A stretch of DNA of 64,000 bases, taken from contig JAFIHF010000022.1 of NCBI GenBank assembly GCA_017848855.1, positions 1 to 64,000 of the forward strand. The letters are read 5' to 3'. Made by a program: the position numbers and the translations under genes. The DNA comes from Rhodanobacter denitrificans (GTDB lineage: Bacteria > Pseudomonadota > Gammaproteobacteria > Xanthomonadales > Rhodanobacteraceae). How positions within the stretch are numbered: the first letter of the stretch is position 1; the number at the start of each line of letters is the position of its first letter. This document shows, piece after piece, positions 55,962 to 64,000 of the stretch. The notes beneath the pieces are model-generated. The model was not told the origin of the DNA. It did not search any database and saw only the letters and a program-made list of their open reading frames with translations.

Positions 55962-56255
55962 TCAGCCTTCGATGACGGCCACAATGTCGTCTTCCTTCAG
56001 GAAGACCAGCTCTTCGCCGTCGATCTTGATTTCCTGGCCGGCGTACTTGCCGAACAGCACCACGTCGCCTTCCTTCAGGCTCATCGGGCGGACGTTGCCG
56101 TCTTCCAGGATGCGGCCGGTACCGGCGGCGATCACCTTGCCGCGGGTGGGCTTCTCGGTGGCGCTGTCGGGGATGACGATGCCGCCGGCGGAGACGCGCT
56201 CCTCTTCCAGGCGCTTGACGATGACGCGGTCGTGCAGCGGACGCAGTTTGCTCAT
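55962..56255 (-). CDS. groS: Co-chaperonin GroES (10 kDa)
   Basis: 97 residues; [15 protein letters not shown], the mobile loop [15 protein letters not shown] and [12 protein letters not shown] are typical. Heptameric lid of GroEL. First gene of the groESL operon; the CIRCE element lies 67 bp upstream. Confidence 0.98.
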   Translation of the reverse strand: MSKLRPLHDRVIVKRLEEERVSAGGIVIPDSATEKPTRGKVIAAGTGRILEDGNVRPMSLKEGDVVLFGKYAGQEIKIDGEELVFLKEDDIVAVIEG

Positions 56256-56321
56256 GGGTGGCTCCCAAGCTGGGTGGTGAATGTGGTTTGAGGACTGACA
56301 GGCCGGTCCGAGGGACCGCTG

Positions 56322-56348
56322 TTAGCACTCGCCGTAGATGAGTGCCAA
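56322..56348 (-). promoter_or_regulatory. CIRCE operator (HrcA-binding site)
   Basis: TTAGCACTC-N9-GAGTGCCAA (one mismatch to the consensus TTAGCACTC-N9-GAGTGCTAA), upstream of groES. HrcA would repress groESL here at normal temperature. Confidence 0.95.
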
Positions 56349-56375
56349 TTCTAGCGATGCAAGCCCCCGCCGCAA
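56348..56375 (-). promoter_or_regulatory. Sigma-70 promoter of groESL
   Basis: Minus-strand TTGCGG (56375-56370), 16 bp and TAGAAT (56353-56348) directly abut the CIRCE element, placing the operator at the transcription start. No clear sigma-32 box is seen. Confidence 0.7.
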
Positions 56376-56520
56376 GTGGCGGCGAGCGCGACATCACCCG
56401 GTTCGACCCTTGGAACAGCGAATGGGGCGGGCGCGGACGGGTTTCAAGAGGCCGGGGCGCACTCTGCTACCGTGACGGCCCCAGCCAGCGCCTTGAGGCC
56501 GCATCGCGTAGCGTCACGGC

Positions 56521-56549
56521 ACTGGACTCCAGCTTGCGCTGGAGTGACG
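56521..56549. repeat. REP-like palindrome CTCCAGCTTGCGCTGGAG
   Basis: ACTCCAGCTTGCGCTGGAGT forms a hairpin 26 bp before cutA and belongs to the CTCCAGC-type dispersed repeats I associate with this bacterial group. One copy is in the window. Confidence 0.6.
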
Positions 56550-56574
56550 ACTCATCAAGCCATCCGAGTCCGCC

Positions 56575-56901
56575 ATGCCCGACTCCGCCATCCTGCTCTG
56601 CCTGTGCACCTGTCCCGACGCCGCCAGTGCGCAGCGGCTGGCCGAAGCGCTGGTGGGCGAGCGGCTGGCCGCCTGCGTCAACCGCCTGCCGGGCGTGCTC
56701 TCCACCTACCGCTGGCAGGGCGCGGTGCAGACGGAGGGCGAGGAACTGCTGCTGATCAAGACCACCGCCGAACGCTTCGAGGCGCTCAAGGCGCGCCTGC
56801 TGGCGCTGCACCCCTACGAGCTGCCGGAGCTGATCGCGCTGCCGGTGGAGCGCGGCCACGCCGCGTACCTGGAATGGGTGCGGGCGAACGTCGCGGAATG
56901 A
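56575..56901 (+). CDS. cutA: Divalent-cation tolerance protein CutA
   Basis: 108 residues, trimeric ferredoxin-like PII-fold. LCTCPDAASAQRLAEALVGERLAACVNRLPGVLSTYRWQG is the typical first half, and ELLLIKTTAERFEALKARL, HPYELPELIALPV the second. Binds metals such as copper; often next to dsbD, as here (75 bp). Confidence 0.94.
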   Translation: MPDSAILLCLCTCPDAASAQRLAEALVGERLAACVNRLPGVLSTYRWQGAVQTEGEELLLIKTTAERFEALKARLLALHPYELPELIALPVERGHAAYLEWVRANVAE

Positions 56902-56976
56902 ACCCCGCGCGCATCCAGTCGTCATAATGACGATTCGCCCCTGCCACCCCGGGGCGGCCTGCTTGCCGGAGTCGTG

Positions 56977-59187
56977 ATGTCCAAGTTCCTCCACCGCGCC
57001 CTGTCGACGGGCTGGCTGCTCGGCCTGCTGCTGGCGCTGGCGCCCGCCGCATTCGCCCAGACGCAGGACGACAACATCCTGCCGGTGACCGAGGCGTACA
57101 AGCTCAGCGCCGACGCGGGCACGCCCGGCGTGCTCAAGCTGCACTGGACGATCGCGCCGGACTACTACCTCTACCGCGGCCGCATGAAGTTCACCGCCGG
57201 CCCCGGCGTGACGCTGGGCGAGGCGCAGCTGCCACCCGGCGAGAAGCACGACGATCCCTACCTCGGCCCGGTGGAGACCTACCACCACGGCGTCGACGCC
57301 AGCATCCCCTACACCGTGGCGGCGGGCACCACGCGGCTCGCGCTGAGCGTGCAATACCAGGGCTGCCACGAGGTGGAGCCGAAGATCTGCTACCCGCCGC
57401 ATACCGAGCACCTCGACCTGCCACTGCCGGCCGCAGCCGCCGCTCCCGCTGCGGGCGGCAACGCGCTGGGCGCCGCGCTGCAGCAGCTGGGCGGCAGCAT
57501 GCCGACCGGCGCCTCGTCCACGCCGCTGCCGCCGGAGCAGGCCTTCCGCTTCACCGCGCTGGCGCAGGACCCGCAGCACCTGCTGCTGCGCTGGACGATG
57601 CCGAAGGACTACTACGTCTACCGCGACCACATCGCGCTCAAGCTCAAGGACGCCGACGGCCTCAAGCTCGGCGCGCCCGCGTGGCCGGCCGGCGGCGTGG
57701 TGCATCAGGACGCGCAGCTGGGCGCGGTGACCGTGTACTTCGGCGAGCTCGAATTGCCCGTGATGATCGAGGGCGATACCACCGGCCGCCGGCAGCTGAC
57801 ACTGGAGGCGAGCTTCCTCGGCTGCCAGGATGGCGGCGTGTGCTATCCGCTGATCACGCGCGACGTGACGGTGGACCTGCAAAGCGGCGCCGTGGCGAAT
57901 GGCGTTCCCGGCACGCCAGCGGCAACCGGCCATGGCGGCACCTCGAATGCGGTGGCGACCCCGCCCACCGGCCCGCTGCAAACCGGCCTGTTCGCAGCGC
58001 TGCTGCTGGCGCTGGGCGGCGGCCTGATCCTCAACCTGATGCCCTGCGTGCTGCCGGTGCTCTCGCTCAAGGCGGTGGGCCTCTTGGAAAGCGGCGAGAA
58101 CCCCGCGCGCCGGCGCCGCCACGCGCTGGCCTACACCGCCGGCGTGCTGGCGAGCTTCCTCGCGCTGGGGCTGGGCATCCTCGCGCTGCGCTCGGCCGGC
58201 CACGCGCTGGGCTGGGGTACGCAGCTGCAGCAGCCGATCCTGGTCGCCGTGCTGGCCTGCGTGATCTTCGCGCTGGGCTTGTCGATGTCGGGCGTGGTGC
58301 AGTTCGGCGCCGCGCTGGGCAACGTCGGCGGCACGCTGGCGAACCGCGGCGGCGCGGCCGGCGACTTCTTCACCGGCGTGCTCGCCGTGGTGGTGGCCAG
58401 CCCCTGCACCGCGCCGTTCATGGGCAGCGCGCTGGCCTACGCCTTCGCCGCGCCCGCGGCGAACGCGCTGGCCGTGTTCCTCGCACTGGGCGTGGGTCTG
58501 GCCCTGCCGTTCCTCGCGATCGCCTTCGTACCCGCGCTGGCGCGCTGGCTGCCGAAGCCCGGCCGCTGGATGGAGACGCTGAAGCAGGTGCTGGCCTTCC
58601 CGATGTACCTCACCGCGGCGTGGCTGGCCTGGGTGCTGGCGAACCAGCGCGGCGCCGACGCGGTGGGTCTGCTGCTGGTGGCGATGGTGCTGTTGGCACT
58701 GGCGCTGTGGTGGTTCGAGCGCAGCCGTGGCCGCGGCCCGCTGCGCCATGCGCTGACCATACTGCTGGCACTCACCGTGCTTGCGCCGCTGTACCTGCTG
58801 GCGCGGGTGCCGGCCACCGCGAATGCCGTCGCGACGCAGGCAGGCGTGCTGGCCTACAACCCGGCGAAGCTCGCCGAACTGCGCGCCACGAACACCCCGG
58901 TGTTCGTGGACATGACCGCCGACTGGTGCATCACCTGCAAGGCCAACGAACACGCCGTGCTGGCCGGCGCGCCGTTCCGCGCCGCGCTGGCGCGCAACGG
59001 CGCGGTCTACATGAAGGGCGACTGGACCAACGAAGACCCGGCGATCACCGCCTTCCTGCAGCAGTACCACTCGCCCGGCGTGCCGCTATATGTGGTGTTC
59101 CCCAAGGGCGGCGGCGCGGGGCGGCAACTGCCGACCGTGCTGACCACGGCGCTGGTGGAGCGGGCGTTGGACGAGGCGGCGCGGTGA
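56977..59187 (+). CDS. dsbD: Thiol:disulfide interchange protein DsbD with duplicated N-terminal domain
   Basis: 736 residues (E. coli about 565). Signal peptide 1-27 (PAAFA|QT). Two N-terminal alpha-type domains follow: C130/C138 (GCHEVEPKIC) and C283/C289 (GCQDGGVC), each preceded by a DYY(L/V)YR motif (62-67 and 211-216). Then an eight-helix membrane domain with C357 (LMPCVLPV) and C477 (SPCTAPF), and a thioredoxin-like gamma domain with C651-I-T-C654. It carries reducing power from cytoplasmic thioredoxin to the periplasm. ATG 56977 is used rather than GTG 56974. Confidence 0.94.
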   Translation: MSKFLHRALSTGWLLGLLLALAPAAFAQTQDDNILPVTEAYKLSADAGTPGVLKLHWTIAPDYYLYRGRMKFTAGPGVTLGEAQLPPGEKHDDPYLGPVETYHHGVDASIPYTVAAGTTRLALSVQYQGCHEVEPKICYPPHTEHLDLPLPAAAAAPAAGGNALGAALQQLGGSMPTGASSTPLPPEQAFRFTALAQDPQHLLLRWTMPKDYYVYRDHIALKLKDADGLKLGAPAWPAGGVVHQDAQLGAVTVYFGELELPVMIEGDTTGRRQLTLEASFLGCQDGGVCYPLITRDVTVDLQSGAVANGVPGTPAATGHGGTSNAVATPPTGPLQTGLFAALLLALGGGLILNLMPCVLPVLSLKAVGLLESGENPARRRRHALAYTAGVLASFLALGLGILALRSAGHALGWGTQLQQPILVAVLACVIFALGLSMSGVVQFGAALGNVGGTLANRGGAAGDFFTGVLAVVVASPCTAPFMGSALAYAFAAPAANALAVFLALGVGLALPFLAIAFVPALARWLPKPGRWMETLKQVLAFPMYLTAAWLAWVLANQRGADAVGLLLVAMVLLALALWWFERSRGRGPLRHALTILLALTVLAPLYLLARVPATANAVATQAGVLAYNPAKLAELRATNTPVFVDMTADWCITCKANEHAVLAGAPFRAALARNGAVYMKGDWTNEDPAITAFLQQYHSPGVPLYVVFPKGGGAGRQLPTVLTTALVERALDEAAR

Positions 59188-59207
59188 GCCTCATGCCGCC
59201 GCCTGAC

Positions 59208-59347
59208 TTCCCTCTCCCCCAAGCCCCGCTTGGGGGAGAGGGCGGGGAGAGGGGGGCTTTCGGCCAATCGTCTGCATGGCTGGGTTCCCCACCGCCTGCC
59301 CCCCTCACCCCAACCCTCTCCCCCGAATGCATTCGGGGGAGAGGGAG
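59208..59347. repeat. Two REP-type palindromes between dsbD and the thioredoxin-like gene
   Basis: CCTCTCCCCCAAGCC and its inverted partner GCTTGGGGGAGAGG (59210-59242), and CCCTCTCCCCCGAATGCA with ATTCGGGGGAGAGGG (59314-59345). The second element ends in GAGAGGGAG, 10 nt before the ATG at 59357, and so seems to supply the ribosome site of that gene. Confidence 0.85.
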
Positions 59348-59356
59348 CGCGTTGCC

Positions 59357-59908
59357 ATGCTGAGCCGCGACAACCTCGTGATACTCGGGGTAGCGGTGCT
59401 GGCGGCGGCGCTGGGCGGCTGGCTGCAGCACGAAAGTCGCCTGGCGCATGCGCCGGCGGGCGTGGCGGTGGCGCAAGTGGGCCAGCCCGCGCCCGCGTTG
59501 GAGCTTCCGGATCTCGCCGGCCGCACGCACCGGCTGGCCGACTACCGCGGCCGCCGCGTGCTGCTGAACTTCTGGGCCAGCTGGTGCGGCCCGTGCCTGG
59601 ACGAGCTGCCGGCGCTGGACAAGGCGCAGGCCAAGTTCGGCGAAAATGGGCCTATCGTGCTGGGTATCGCGATGGACGAGCCCACGCGCGTTCGCGCCTT
59701 TCTCGCCGATCATCCCGTGCGTTACCCGGTCCTGCTGGGCCGGATGGAACCGCCGAGTACTTCGCTGATCTGGGGCGATAGCGGCGAAGTGCTGCCCTAC
59801 AGCGTGCTGATCGGCGCCGATGGGCGCGTGATCGCCACCCGGCGCGGCCCACTGGACGCCGCTACGCTGGAAAGTTACTTCATACATACGTCGGCGCACG
59901 GAGAGTGA
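59357..59908 (+). CDS. TlpA-like thioredoxin domain protein (membrane-anchored)
   Basis: 183 residues. An N-terminal hydrophobic anchor (about 7-22) is followed by a periplasmic thioredoxin fold with WASWC77-G-P-C80, VGQPAPALELPDLAGRTHRLADYRG and the later cis-Pro region LPYSVLIG. Probably receives electrons from DsbD just upstream and reduces periplasmic thiols, for example for cytochrome c or oxidised proteins. Confidence 0.9.
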   Translation: MLSRDNLVILGVAVLAAALGGWLQHESRLAHAPAGVAVAQVGQPAPALELPDLAGRTHRLADYRGRRVLLNFWASWCGPCLDELPALDKAQAKFGENGPIVLGIAMDEPTRVRAFLADHPVRYPVLLGRMEPPSTSLIWGDSGEVLPYSVLIGADGRVIATRRGPLDAATLESYFIHTSAHGE

Positions 59909-60016
59909 CGCACTTCTCCATCGAACATCGTCGATCTGCACCGAACTGGACAACATCCGCCGCTGCGCGCACACTGCGCCCGGTCCGGGCCATCCGGACG
60001 CCGTCGAAGGTATGGT

Positions 60017-60460
60017 GTGGCGAAGATCCTGGTCCTGCATGGGCCCAACCTCAACCTGCTGGGCAGCCGCGAGCCCGCGATCTACGGCCGCGACACGCTG
60101 GCCGACATCGACGGCCGGCTGGCCGCGCAGGCGCAGGCGGCCGGGCATGAGCTCGCCAGCTTCCAGTCCAACGCCGAGCACGAGCTGATCGGCCGCGTGC
60201 AGCAGGCCCGCGCCGAGCAGGTGGCGATGATCCTGGTGAACGCCGGCGCCTACACCCACACCAGCATCGCGCTGCGTGACGCGTTCGCCGCGGTGGCGAT
60301 CCCGTTCATCGAAGTGCACCTGTCCAACGTGTTCGCCCGCGAGCCGTTCCGCCATCACTCGCATCTCTCCGATCTCGCCACCGGCGTGATCTGCGGCTTC
60401 GGCGCCGACAGCTACCGCCTGGCACTGGACGCCGCCCTCGCGCGGCTGGCGCCGCGCTGA
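60017..60460 (+). CDS. aroQ: 3-dehydroquinate dehydratase, type II
   Basis: 147 residues with a GTG start (the ATG at 60012 is out of frame). Shikimate-pathway dodecamer. N-terminal [15 protein letters not shown], the catalytic Tyr of the flexible loop in [16 protein letters not shown] and IEVHLSN with the catalytic His. It lies 58 bp before accB, an arrangement common in proteobacteria. Confidence 0.95.
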   Translation: MAKILVLHGPNLNLLGSREPAIYGRDTLADIDGRLAAQAQAAGHELASFQSNAEHELIGRVQQARAEQVAMILVNAGAYTHTSIALRDAFAAVAIPFIEVHLSNVFAREPFRHHSHLSDLATGVICGFGADSYRLALDAALARLAPR

Positions 60461-60518
60461 GCCACCCGTTTTCCTTTCCCGGCCGCCCGCGGGCGGCCCA
60501 TGACATGAAGGCCATCCC

Positions 60519-60989
60519 ATGGATCTGCGCAAGATCAAGAAGCTGATCGACCTGCTCGAGGAATCCAACCTCGCCGAACTGGAAATCAAGGAGGGCGAGG
60601 AAGTGGTGCGCCTGTCGCGCGTGCCCAAGGGCGGCGTGGCCGTCGCCGCGCCCGCACCGCTCGCCATGGCGCCCGCGCCGATGGCGGCGCCGGTCGCCGC
60701 GGCCGCTCCTGTCGCGGCCGCCGCTGCGGCGCCCGCCGCCGACGCCCTGCCTGCCGGCCACGTGGTGAAGGCGCCGATGGTCGGCACCTTCTACGCCTCG
60801 GCCACGCCGGGCGCGCCCGCCTTCGTCAAGGTCGGCCAGCAGGTGAAGGCCGGCGAGACGCTGGGCATCATCGAGGCGATGAAGATGTTCAACCAGATCG
60901 AAGCCGACGTCTCCGGCACCATCCAGGCGATCCTGGTCGAGAACAGCCAGCCGGTCGAATTCGACCAGCCGATGTTCGTCATCGCGTAA
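60519..60989 (+). CDS. accB: Acetyl-CoA carboxylase biotin carboxyl carrier protein
   Basis: 156 residues. An N-terminal helix ([22 protein letters not shown]), an Ala/Pro-rich linker (40-78) and the biotinyl domain with the EAMKM site, biotin on K122. First committed step of fatty acid synthesis. Followed by a heptad-repeat hairpin before accC. Confidence 0.97.
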   Translation: MDLRKIKKLIDLLEESNLAELEIKEGEEVVRLSRVPKGGVAVAAPAPLAMAPAPMAAPVAAAAPVAAAAAAPAADALPAGHVVKAPMVGTFYASATPGAPAFVKVGQQVKAGETLGIIEAMKMFNQIEADVSGTIQAILVENSQPVEFDQPMFVIA

Positions 60990-60995
60990 TTGATG

Positions 60996-61090
60996 CGGGA
61001 CTCGGGACTCGGGACTCGGGACTCGGCAAAGCAAGGGCCGCGCCGCGCTCTTGATCTTCCGAGTCCCGAGCCCCGAGTCCCGAGTCCCGG
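60996..61090. repeat. Inverted GGGACTC heptad array between accB and accC
   Basis: The left arm repeats GGGACTC four times (60997-61024), and the right arm carries its complement (CGAGTCCCGAG...; 61059-61090), with a GC-rich 32-bp loop. One right-arm unit is GAGCCCC. Each arm is about 31 nt, so a long hairpin can form between two cotranscribed genes. The same heptad is inside mpl at 14230. Confidence 0.85.
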
Positions 61091-61105
61091 CTCTTGGAGC
61101 CCTCC

Positions 61106-62473
61106 ATGCTAGAAAAAGTCCTCATAGCCAATCGCGGCGAGATCGCGCTGCGCGTGCTGCGCGCGTGCCACAGCCTCGGCATCAAGACGGTGGCGGTGCA
61201 TTCCACCGCCGACCGCAACCTCAAGCACGTCGGCCTCGCCGACGAGGCGATCTGCATCGGCCCGGGCCCGTCCGCCGACAGTTACCTCAACATCCCGCGC
61301 CTGATCGCGGCGGCGGAGATCTCCGACGCCCAGGCGATCCACCCGGGCTACGGCTTCCTTTCCGAGCGCGCGGATTTCGCCGAGCAGGTGGAGCAGTCCG
61401 GCTTCGTCTTCATCGGCCCCACCGCGGACGTGATCCGCCTGATGGGCGACAAGGTGGAGGCGATCAAGGCGATGAAGGCCGCGGGCGTGCCCTGCGTGCC
61501 CGGCTCCGGCGGCCCGCTGGGCGAGGACATCGAGGAAAACCTGCGCATCGCGCGCGAGATCGGCTACCCGGTCATCATCAAGGCGGCCGGCGGCGGCGGC
61601 GGCCGCGGCATGCGCGTGGTGCGCACCGAGGCGCACCTGGGCAACTCCATCGTGATGACCAAGCAGGAGGCCAAGGCGGCCTTCGGCAACGACATGGTCT
61701 ACATGGAGAAATTCCTGGAGAACCCGCGCCACGTGGAGATCCAGGTGCTGGCCGACGGCCAAGGCAACGCGATCCACCTGGGCGAGCGCGACTGCTCGAT
61801 GCAGCGCCGCCACCAGAAGGTGGTGGAGGAAGCGCCCGCGCCCGGCATCACGCCGGAGCTGCGCGCGCAGATCGGCCAGGTCTGCGTGGAGGCCTGCATC
61901 CGCATCGGCTACCGCGGCGCCGGCACCTTCGAGTTCCTGTTCGAGAACGGCCGCTTCTACTTCATCGAGATGAACACCCGCATCCAGGTCGAGCACCCGG
62001 TGACCGAGTTCATCACCGGCGTGGACCTGGTGCGCGAGCAGCTCTTGATCGCCGGCGGCGAGAAACTGTCGATCAGGCAGGAAGACATCCGCTTCAGCGG
62101 CCACGCGATCGAGTGCCGCATCAACGCCGAGGACCCGGACACCTTCCTGCCCTGCCCCGGCACGGTGAAGCGCTTCGAGGCGCCGGGCGGTCCCGGCGTG
62201 CGCGTGGATACGCACCTGTACGACGGCTACCGCATCCCGCCGAACTACGACTCGATGATCGGCAAGCTGATCGTTTACGGCCCCGACCGCGCCACCGCGA
62301 TCGCGCGCATGCGCCTTGCGCTCGCCGAGACGGTGATCGAGGGCGTGAAGTGCAACATCCCGCTGCAGCAGCGCATCATGGCCGACGTGGGCTTCCAGCA
62401 CGGTGGCCAGAACATCCACTACCTCGAGAAGCGGATGGCGGAGCAGAAGGAAAAAGCTGCGACCGGGCATTGA
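61106..62473 (+). CDS. accC: Acetyl-CoA carboxylase, biotin carboxylase subunit
   Basis: 455 residues. ATP-grasp enzyme that carboxylates the biotin on Acc[24 protein letters not shown] at the N-terminus, [11 protein letters not shown] (ATP lid), [36 protein letters not shown] and [18 protein letters not shown] lies 6 nt before the ATG at 61106. Confidence 0.97.
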   Translation: MLEKVLIANRGEIALRVLRACHSLGIKTVAVHSTADRNLKHVGLADEAICIGPGPSADSYLNIPRLIAAAEISDAQAIHPGYGFLSERADFAEQVEQSGFVFIGPTADVIRLMGDKVEAIKAMKAAGVPCVPGSGGPLGEDIEENLRIAREIGYPVIIKAAGGGGGRGMRVVRTEAHLGNSIVMTKQEAKAAFGNDMVYMEKFLENPRHVEIQVLADGQGNAIHLGERDCSMQRRHQKVVEEAPAPGITPELRAQIGQVCVEACIRIGYRGAGTFEFLFENGRFYFIEMNTRIQVEHPVTEFITGVDLVREQLLIAGGEKLSIRQEDIRFSGHAIECRINAEDPDTFLPCPGTVKRFEAPGGPGVRVDTHLYDGYRIPPNYDSMIGKLIVYGPDRATAIARMRLALAETVIEGVKCNIPLQQRIMADVGFQHGGQNIHYLEKRMAEQKEKAATGH

Positions 62474-62484
62474 TGTGGATCTTC

Positions 62485-62527
62485 TTCCTCTCCCCCGCCG
62501 GGGGAGAGGATTGAGGTGAGGGGCGGG
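62485..62527. repeat. REP-type palindrome after accC
   Basis: CCTCTCCCCCGCCGGGGGAGAGG, with a GATTGAGGTGAGGGGCGGG tail, is one more CTCCC/GGGAG element of the family seen at 14814 and 59208. Confidence 0.8.
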
Positions 62528-62599
62528 TGCTCGCGACAGTCTCGACCGGAACCCGCGCATGCACTTCACCGCCAGAGACCCCGCACGCGACTGCTCGAG

Positions 62600-62656
62600 G
62601 TAGGTCGGGCTTCAGCCCGACACACCACAAGGATGTCGGGATGAATCCCGACCTAC
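62600..62656. repeat. BIME-like pair of GTAGGTCGGG/CCCGACCTAC elements
   Basis: GTAGGTCGGGCTTCAGCCCGAC (62600-62621) and GTCGGGATGAATCCCGACCTAC (62635-62656) form two hairpins that are also inverse to each other, the layout of a bacterial interspersed mosaic element. No gene overlaps. Confidence 0.75.
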
Positions 62657-62679
62657 GAAGATCACCGCAAGCTCTCCTC

Positions 62680-62713
62680 AACCCAACCCTCCCCCCCGAC
62701 AAGGGAGAGGGAG
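62680..62713. repeat. Partial REP-type element in the prmA leader
   Basis: CCCAACCCTCCCCCCCGAC-AAGGGAGAGGGAG has a degenerate stem. Its last part GGGAGAGGGAG is 13-14 nt before the prmA ATG and could act as a ribosome site. Confidence 0.7.
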
Positions 62714-62726
62714 TGAAGCCGACGCC

Positions 62727-63626
62727 ATGCCCTTCCTCGAACTCTCGCTCACCGCCCGCCTCGAACAGCAGCCTCGCGTGGAAGAAGCGCTGGAGGATCT
62801 CGGCGCGCTGTCGATCACGCTGCGCGACGCAGACGCCGAGACGCCGGACGAACAGGCGATCTTCGAGCCGGGCGTGGGCGAGCTGCCGCTGTGGCCGACG
62901 ATCACGCTGAATGCGTTGTTCGACGAACACGCCGACCGCCGCGGCCTCGCTGCTGCGCTGGGTGAACTGCTGCCGTGGCTGGAACCCGACCAGCTGGACT
63001 TCCGCGTGGTGGAGGACCAGGACTGGGAGCGTGTGTGGATGGACCAGTACCAGCCGATGGCGTTCGGCCGGCGGCTGTGGATCTACCCGTGGAACATCGA
63101 GCCGCCGGCGGACGACGAGCGCGTGGTGGTGCGCCTCGATCCCGGCCTCGCCTTCGGCAGCGGCACGCATCCCACCACCGCGCTGTGCCTGCAGTGGCTG
63201 GACGGCCTCGAGCTCGCCGGCAAGTCGGTGATCGACTACGGCTGCGGCTCGGGCATCCTCGCGATCGCCGCGCTCAAGCTCGGCGCCGCCAGCGCGGTCG
63301 GCGTGGACAACGATCCGCAGGCGCTGATCGCTTCGCGCGACAACGCCGAGCGCAACGGCGTGGCCGAACGCCTCGCGCTGTTCCTGCCCGAGGACCACGA
63401 CAGCGAACCCGCCGACGTGTTCGTCGCGAACATCCTCGCCGGCCCGCTCGGCGAACTGGCGCCGACCTTCGCCGCGGCGGCAAAGCCCGGTGCGCCGTTC
63501 GCGATCTCCGGCATCCTCGACGGCCAGCAGGACGAACTGCTGCAGCGCTACGCCAAGTGGTTCGACGCGCTGTGCGTGGACATGCAGGACGGCTGGGTAC
63601 GCATCAGCGGACGGCGGCGCGGCTGA
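62727..63626 (+). CDS. prmA: Ribosomal protein L11 methyltransferase
   Basis: 299 residues. PrmA N-domain for L11 binding (about 1-95), then a SAM methyltransferase domain with DYGCGSGILAIAALKLG (178-194), GVDNDPQALIAS and ANILAGPLGELAP. It trimethylates L11 lysines and the N-terminus. Confidence 0.94.
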   Translation: MPFLELSLTARLEQQPRVEEALEDLGALSITLRDADAETPDEQAIFEPGVGELPLWPTITLNALFDEHADRRGLAAALGELLPWLEPDQLDFRVVEDQDWERVWMDQYQPMAFGRRLWIYPWNIEPPADDERVVVRLDPGLAFGSGTHPTTALCLQWLDGLELAGKSVIDYGCGSGILAIAALKLGAASAVGVDNDPQALIASRDNAERNGVAERLALFLPEDHDSEPADVFVANILAGPLGELAPTFAAAAKPGAPFAISGILDGQQDELLQRYAKWFDALCVDMQDGWVRISGRRRG

Positions 63627-63669
63627 GCGCGCCTGCTAAGCTTGCGGGAAGTCTCCCGTCGCGTCCCGC

Positions 63670-64000
63670 ATGTACACGCAATGCCCCGAATGCCTGTCCG
63701 TGTTCTCGCTCGGCGCGCAAGCGCTGGTGCAGGCGCACGGCTACGTGATCTGCGGGCACTGCGACGCCGGCTTCGACAGCCTCGCCACGCTCAGCGAACA
63801 GCTGCCGCCCGAGCCGTTCGAGCAACTGCCGGTGAACGAGCAGGCGCTGGTGCCGCCGCGCATCGAGCTGGTGGTGTATCGCCCGCAGCCGCCGGCGCCC
63901 GAACCCGCGGTGGTGGCGGAAGCGGCGGCGCCGGCCGCGCCGGCACAAGAGGATTTCTCGCAACTGGTGTTCGCGCCGCGCTTCGCGAAGAACACGCGCC
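63670..64000 (+). CDS. Zinc-ribbon, DUF3426-type protein (N-terminal part; runs off the right edge)
   Basis: About 110 residues are visible. CPEC and CGHC (C5, C8, C28, C31) form the MJ0042-type zinc ribbon at the N-terminus (TQCPECLSVFSLG ... VICGHCDAGFDS). A Pro/Ala-rich linker follows. The C-terminal DUF3426 membrane/beta domain lies beyond the edge. Start ATG 63670 is 43 bp after the prmA stop. Function unknown; it neighbours prmA in xanthomonads. Confidence 0.8.
   Translation, partial: MYTQCPECLSVFSLGAQALVQAHGYVICGHCDAGFDSLATLSEQLPPEPFEQLPVNEQALVPPRIELVVYRPQPPAPEPAVVAEAAAPAAPAQEDFSQLVFAPRFAKNTR

Noticed and set aside
56401-56520. Region between CIRCE and cutA considered for a second heat-shock promoter or small gene
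   Set aside because: No sigma-32 boxes (CTTGAA and CCCCAT) with proper spacing and no plausible short gene.
60996-61090. Regular heptad array considered as a CRISPR or integron-like repeat
   Set aside because: Units are 7 bp with no spacers, arranged as an inverted pair; no cas or integrase gene is nearby.

Overview
The window is GC-rich (high sixties percent by eye), densely packed chromosomal DNA. Gene content and order point to a gammaproteobacterium of the Xanthomonadales, most likely Rhodanobacteraceae (Rhodanobacter/Dyella-like): a pyrophosphate-type phosphofructokinase with an H+-pumping pyrophosphatase, Mpl murein recycling, a waaA/lipooligosaccharide locus, and intergenic palindromic REP-type repeats plus a GGGACTC heptad repeat of the kind common in xanthomonads. 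I see no prophage, insertion sequence, CRISPR array or tRNA. The genus is inference. Layout: 1-121 (minus) is the promoter and boxA leader of an rRNA operon whose 16S gene lies beyond the left edge. 0.3-5.5 kb holds a DUF192 protein, rubredoxin, thiE, hemL, a voltage-gated-type K+ channel with a zinc-ribbon tail, and a secreted triple-repeat protein overlapping a SufR-like regulator. 5.5-10.9 kb is a minus-strand run of gloA, HIT hydrolase, argD, an unusual sigma-54-type activator with a GAFTDA motif, a Lon-substrate-binding-domain protein and an SDR. 11.0-13.3 kb is a two-gene ABC exporter. 13.3-20.0 kb holds mpl (with an in-frame repeat insertion), adk, PPi-phosphofructokinase, a PEP-mutase/isocitrate-lyase family enzyme and hppA. 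20.2-28.0 kb holds a prolyl oligopeptidase, a low-GC membrane protein, a prolyl 4-hydroxylase-like oxygenase, ppa, a medium-chain dehydrogenase, lipA, and a small operon of a 53-residue protein, an AhpD-like protein and a cysteine-synthase-like enzyme. 28.0-33.1 kb holds thiC under a TPP riboswitch, a TetR regulator and the isoaspartyl methyltransferase-like/tolC pair. 33.1-41.0 kb is an envelope glycan locus: waaA, lpxL-like acyltransferase, NodB deacetylase, three glycosyltransferases and an O-antigen-ligase-like protein, with a dead S53-type protease fragment. 41.0-48.1 kb holds a zinc-finger protein, YIP1, YceI and ELM1 family proteins, two uncharacterised small secreted or soluble proteins, an MFS transporter and an HdeD-papain-like fusion. 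48.1-54.1 kb holds glnE, an LtaS/OpgB-type sulfatase-fold enzyme and a P-loop GTPase-like protein. 54.2-56.4 kb is groES-groEL with a CIRCE operator. 56.5-64.0 kb holds cutA, dsbD with a duplicated N-terminal domain, a TlpA-like thioredoxin, aroQ, accB, accC, prmA and the start of a DUF3426 zinc-ribbon protein. How the genes work together: several central functions are linked by pyrophosphate (PPi-PFK, H+-PPase, soluble PPase, Adk), thiamine synthesis appears twice (thiE, thiC), and cell-envelope assembly dominates the middle (mpl, waaA locus, tolC, sulfatase). The most unusual items are the repeat-derived peptide inside Mpl, the HdeD-papain fusion with its MFS partner, the triple-repeat secreted protein with a four-cysteine regulator, the GAFTDA activator and the REP elements that appear to supply ribosome binding sites.
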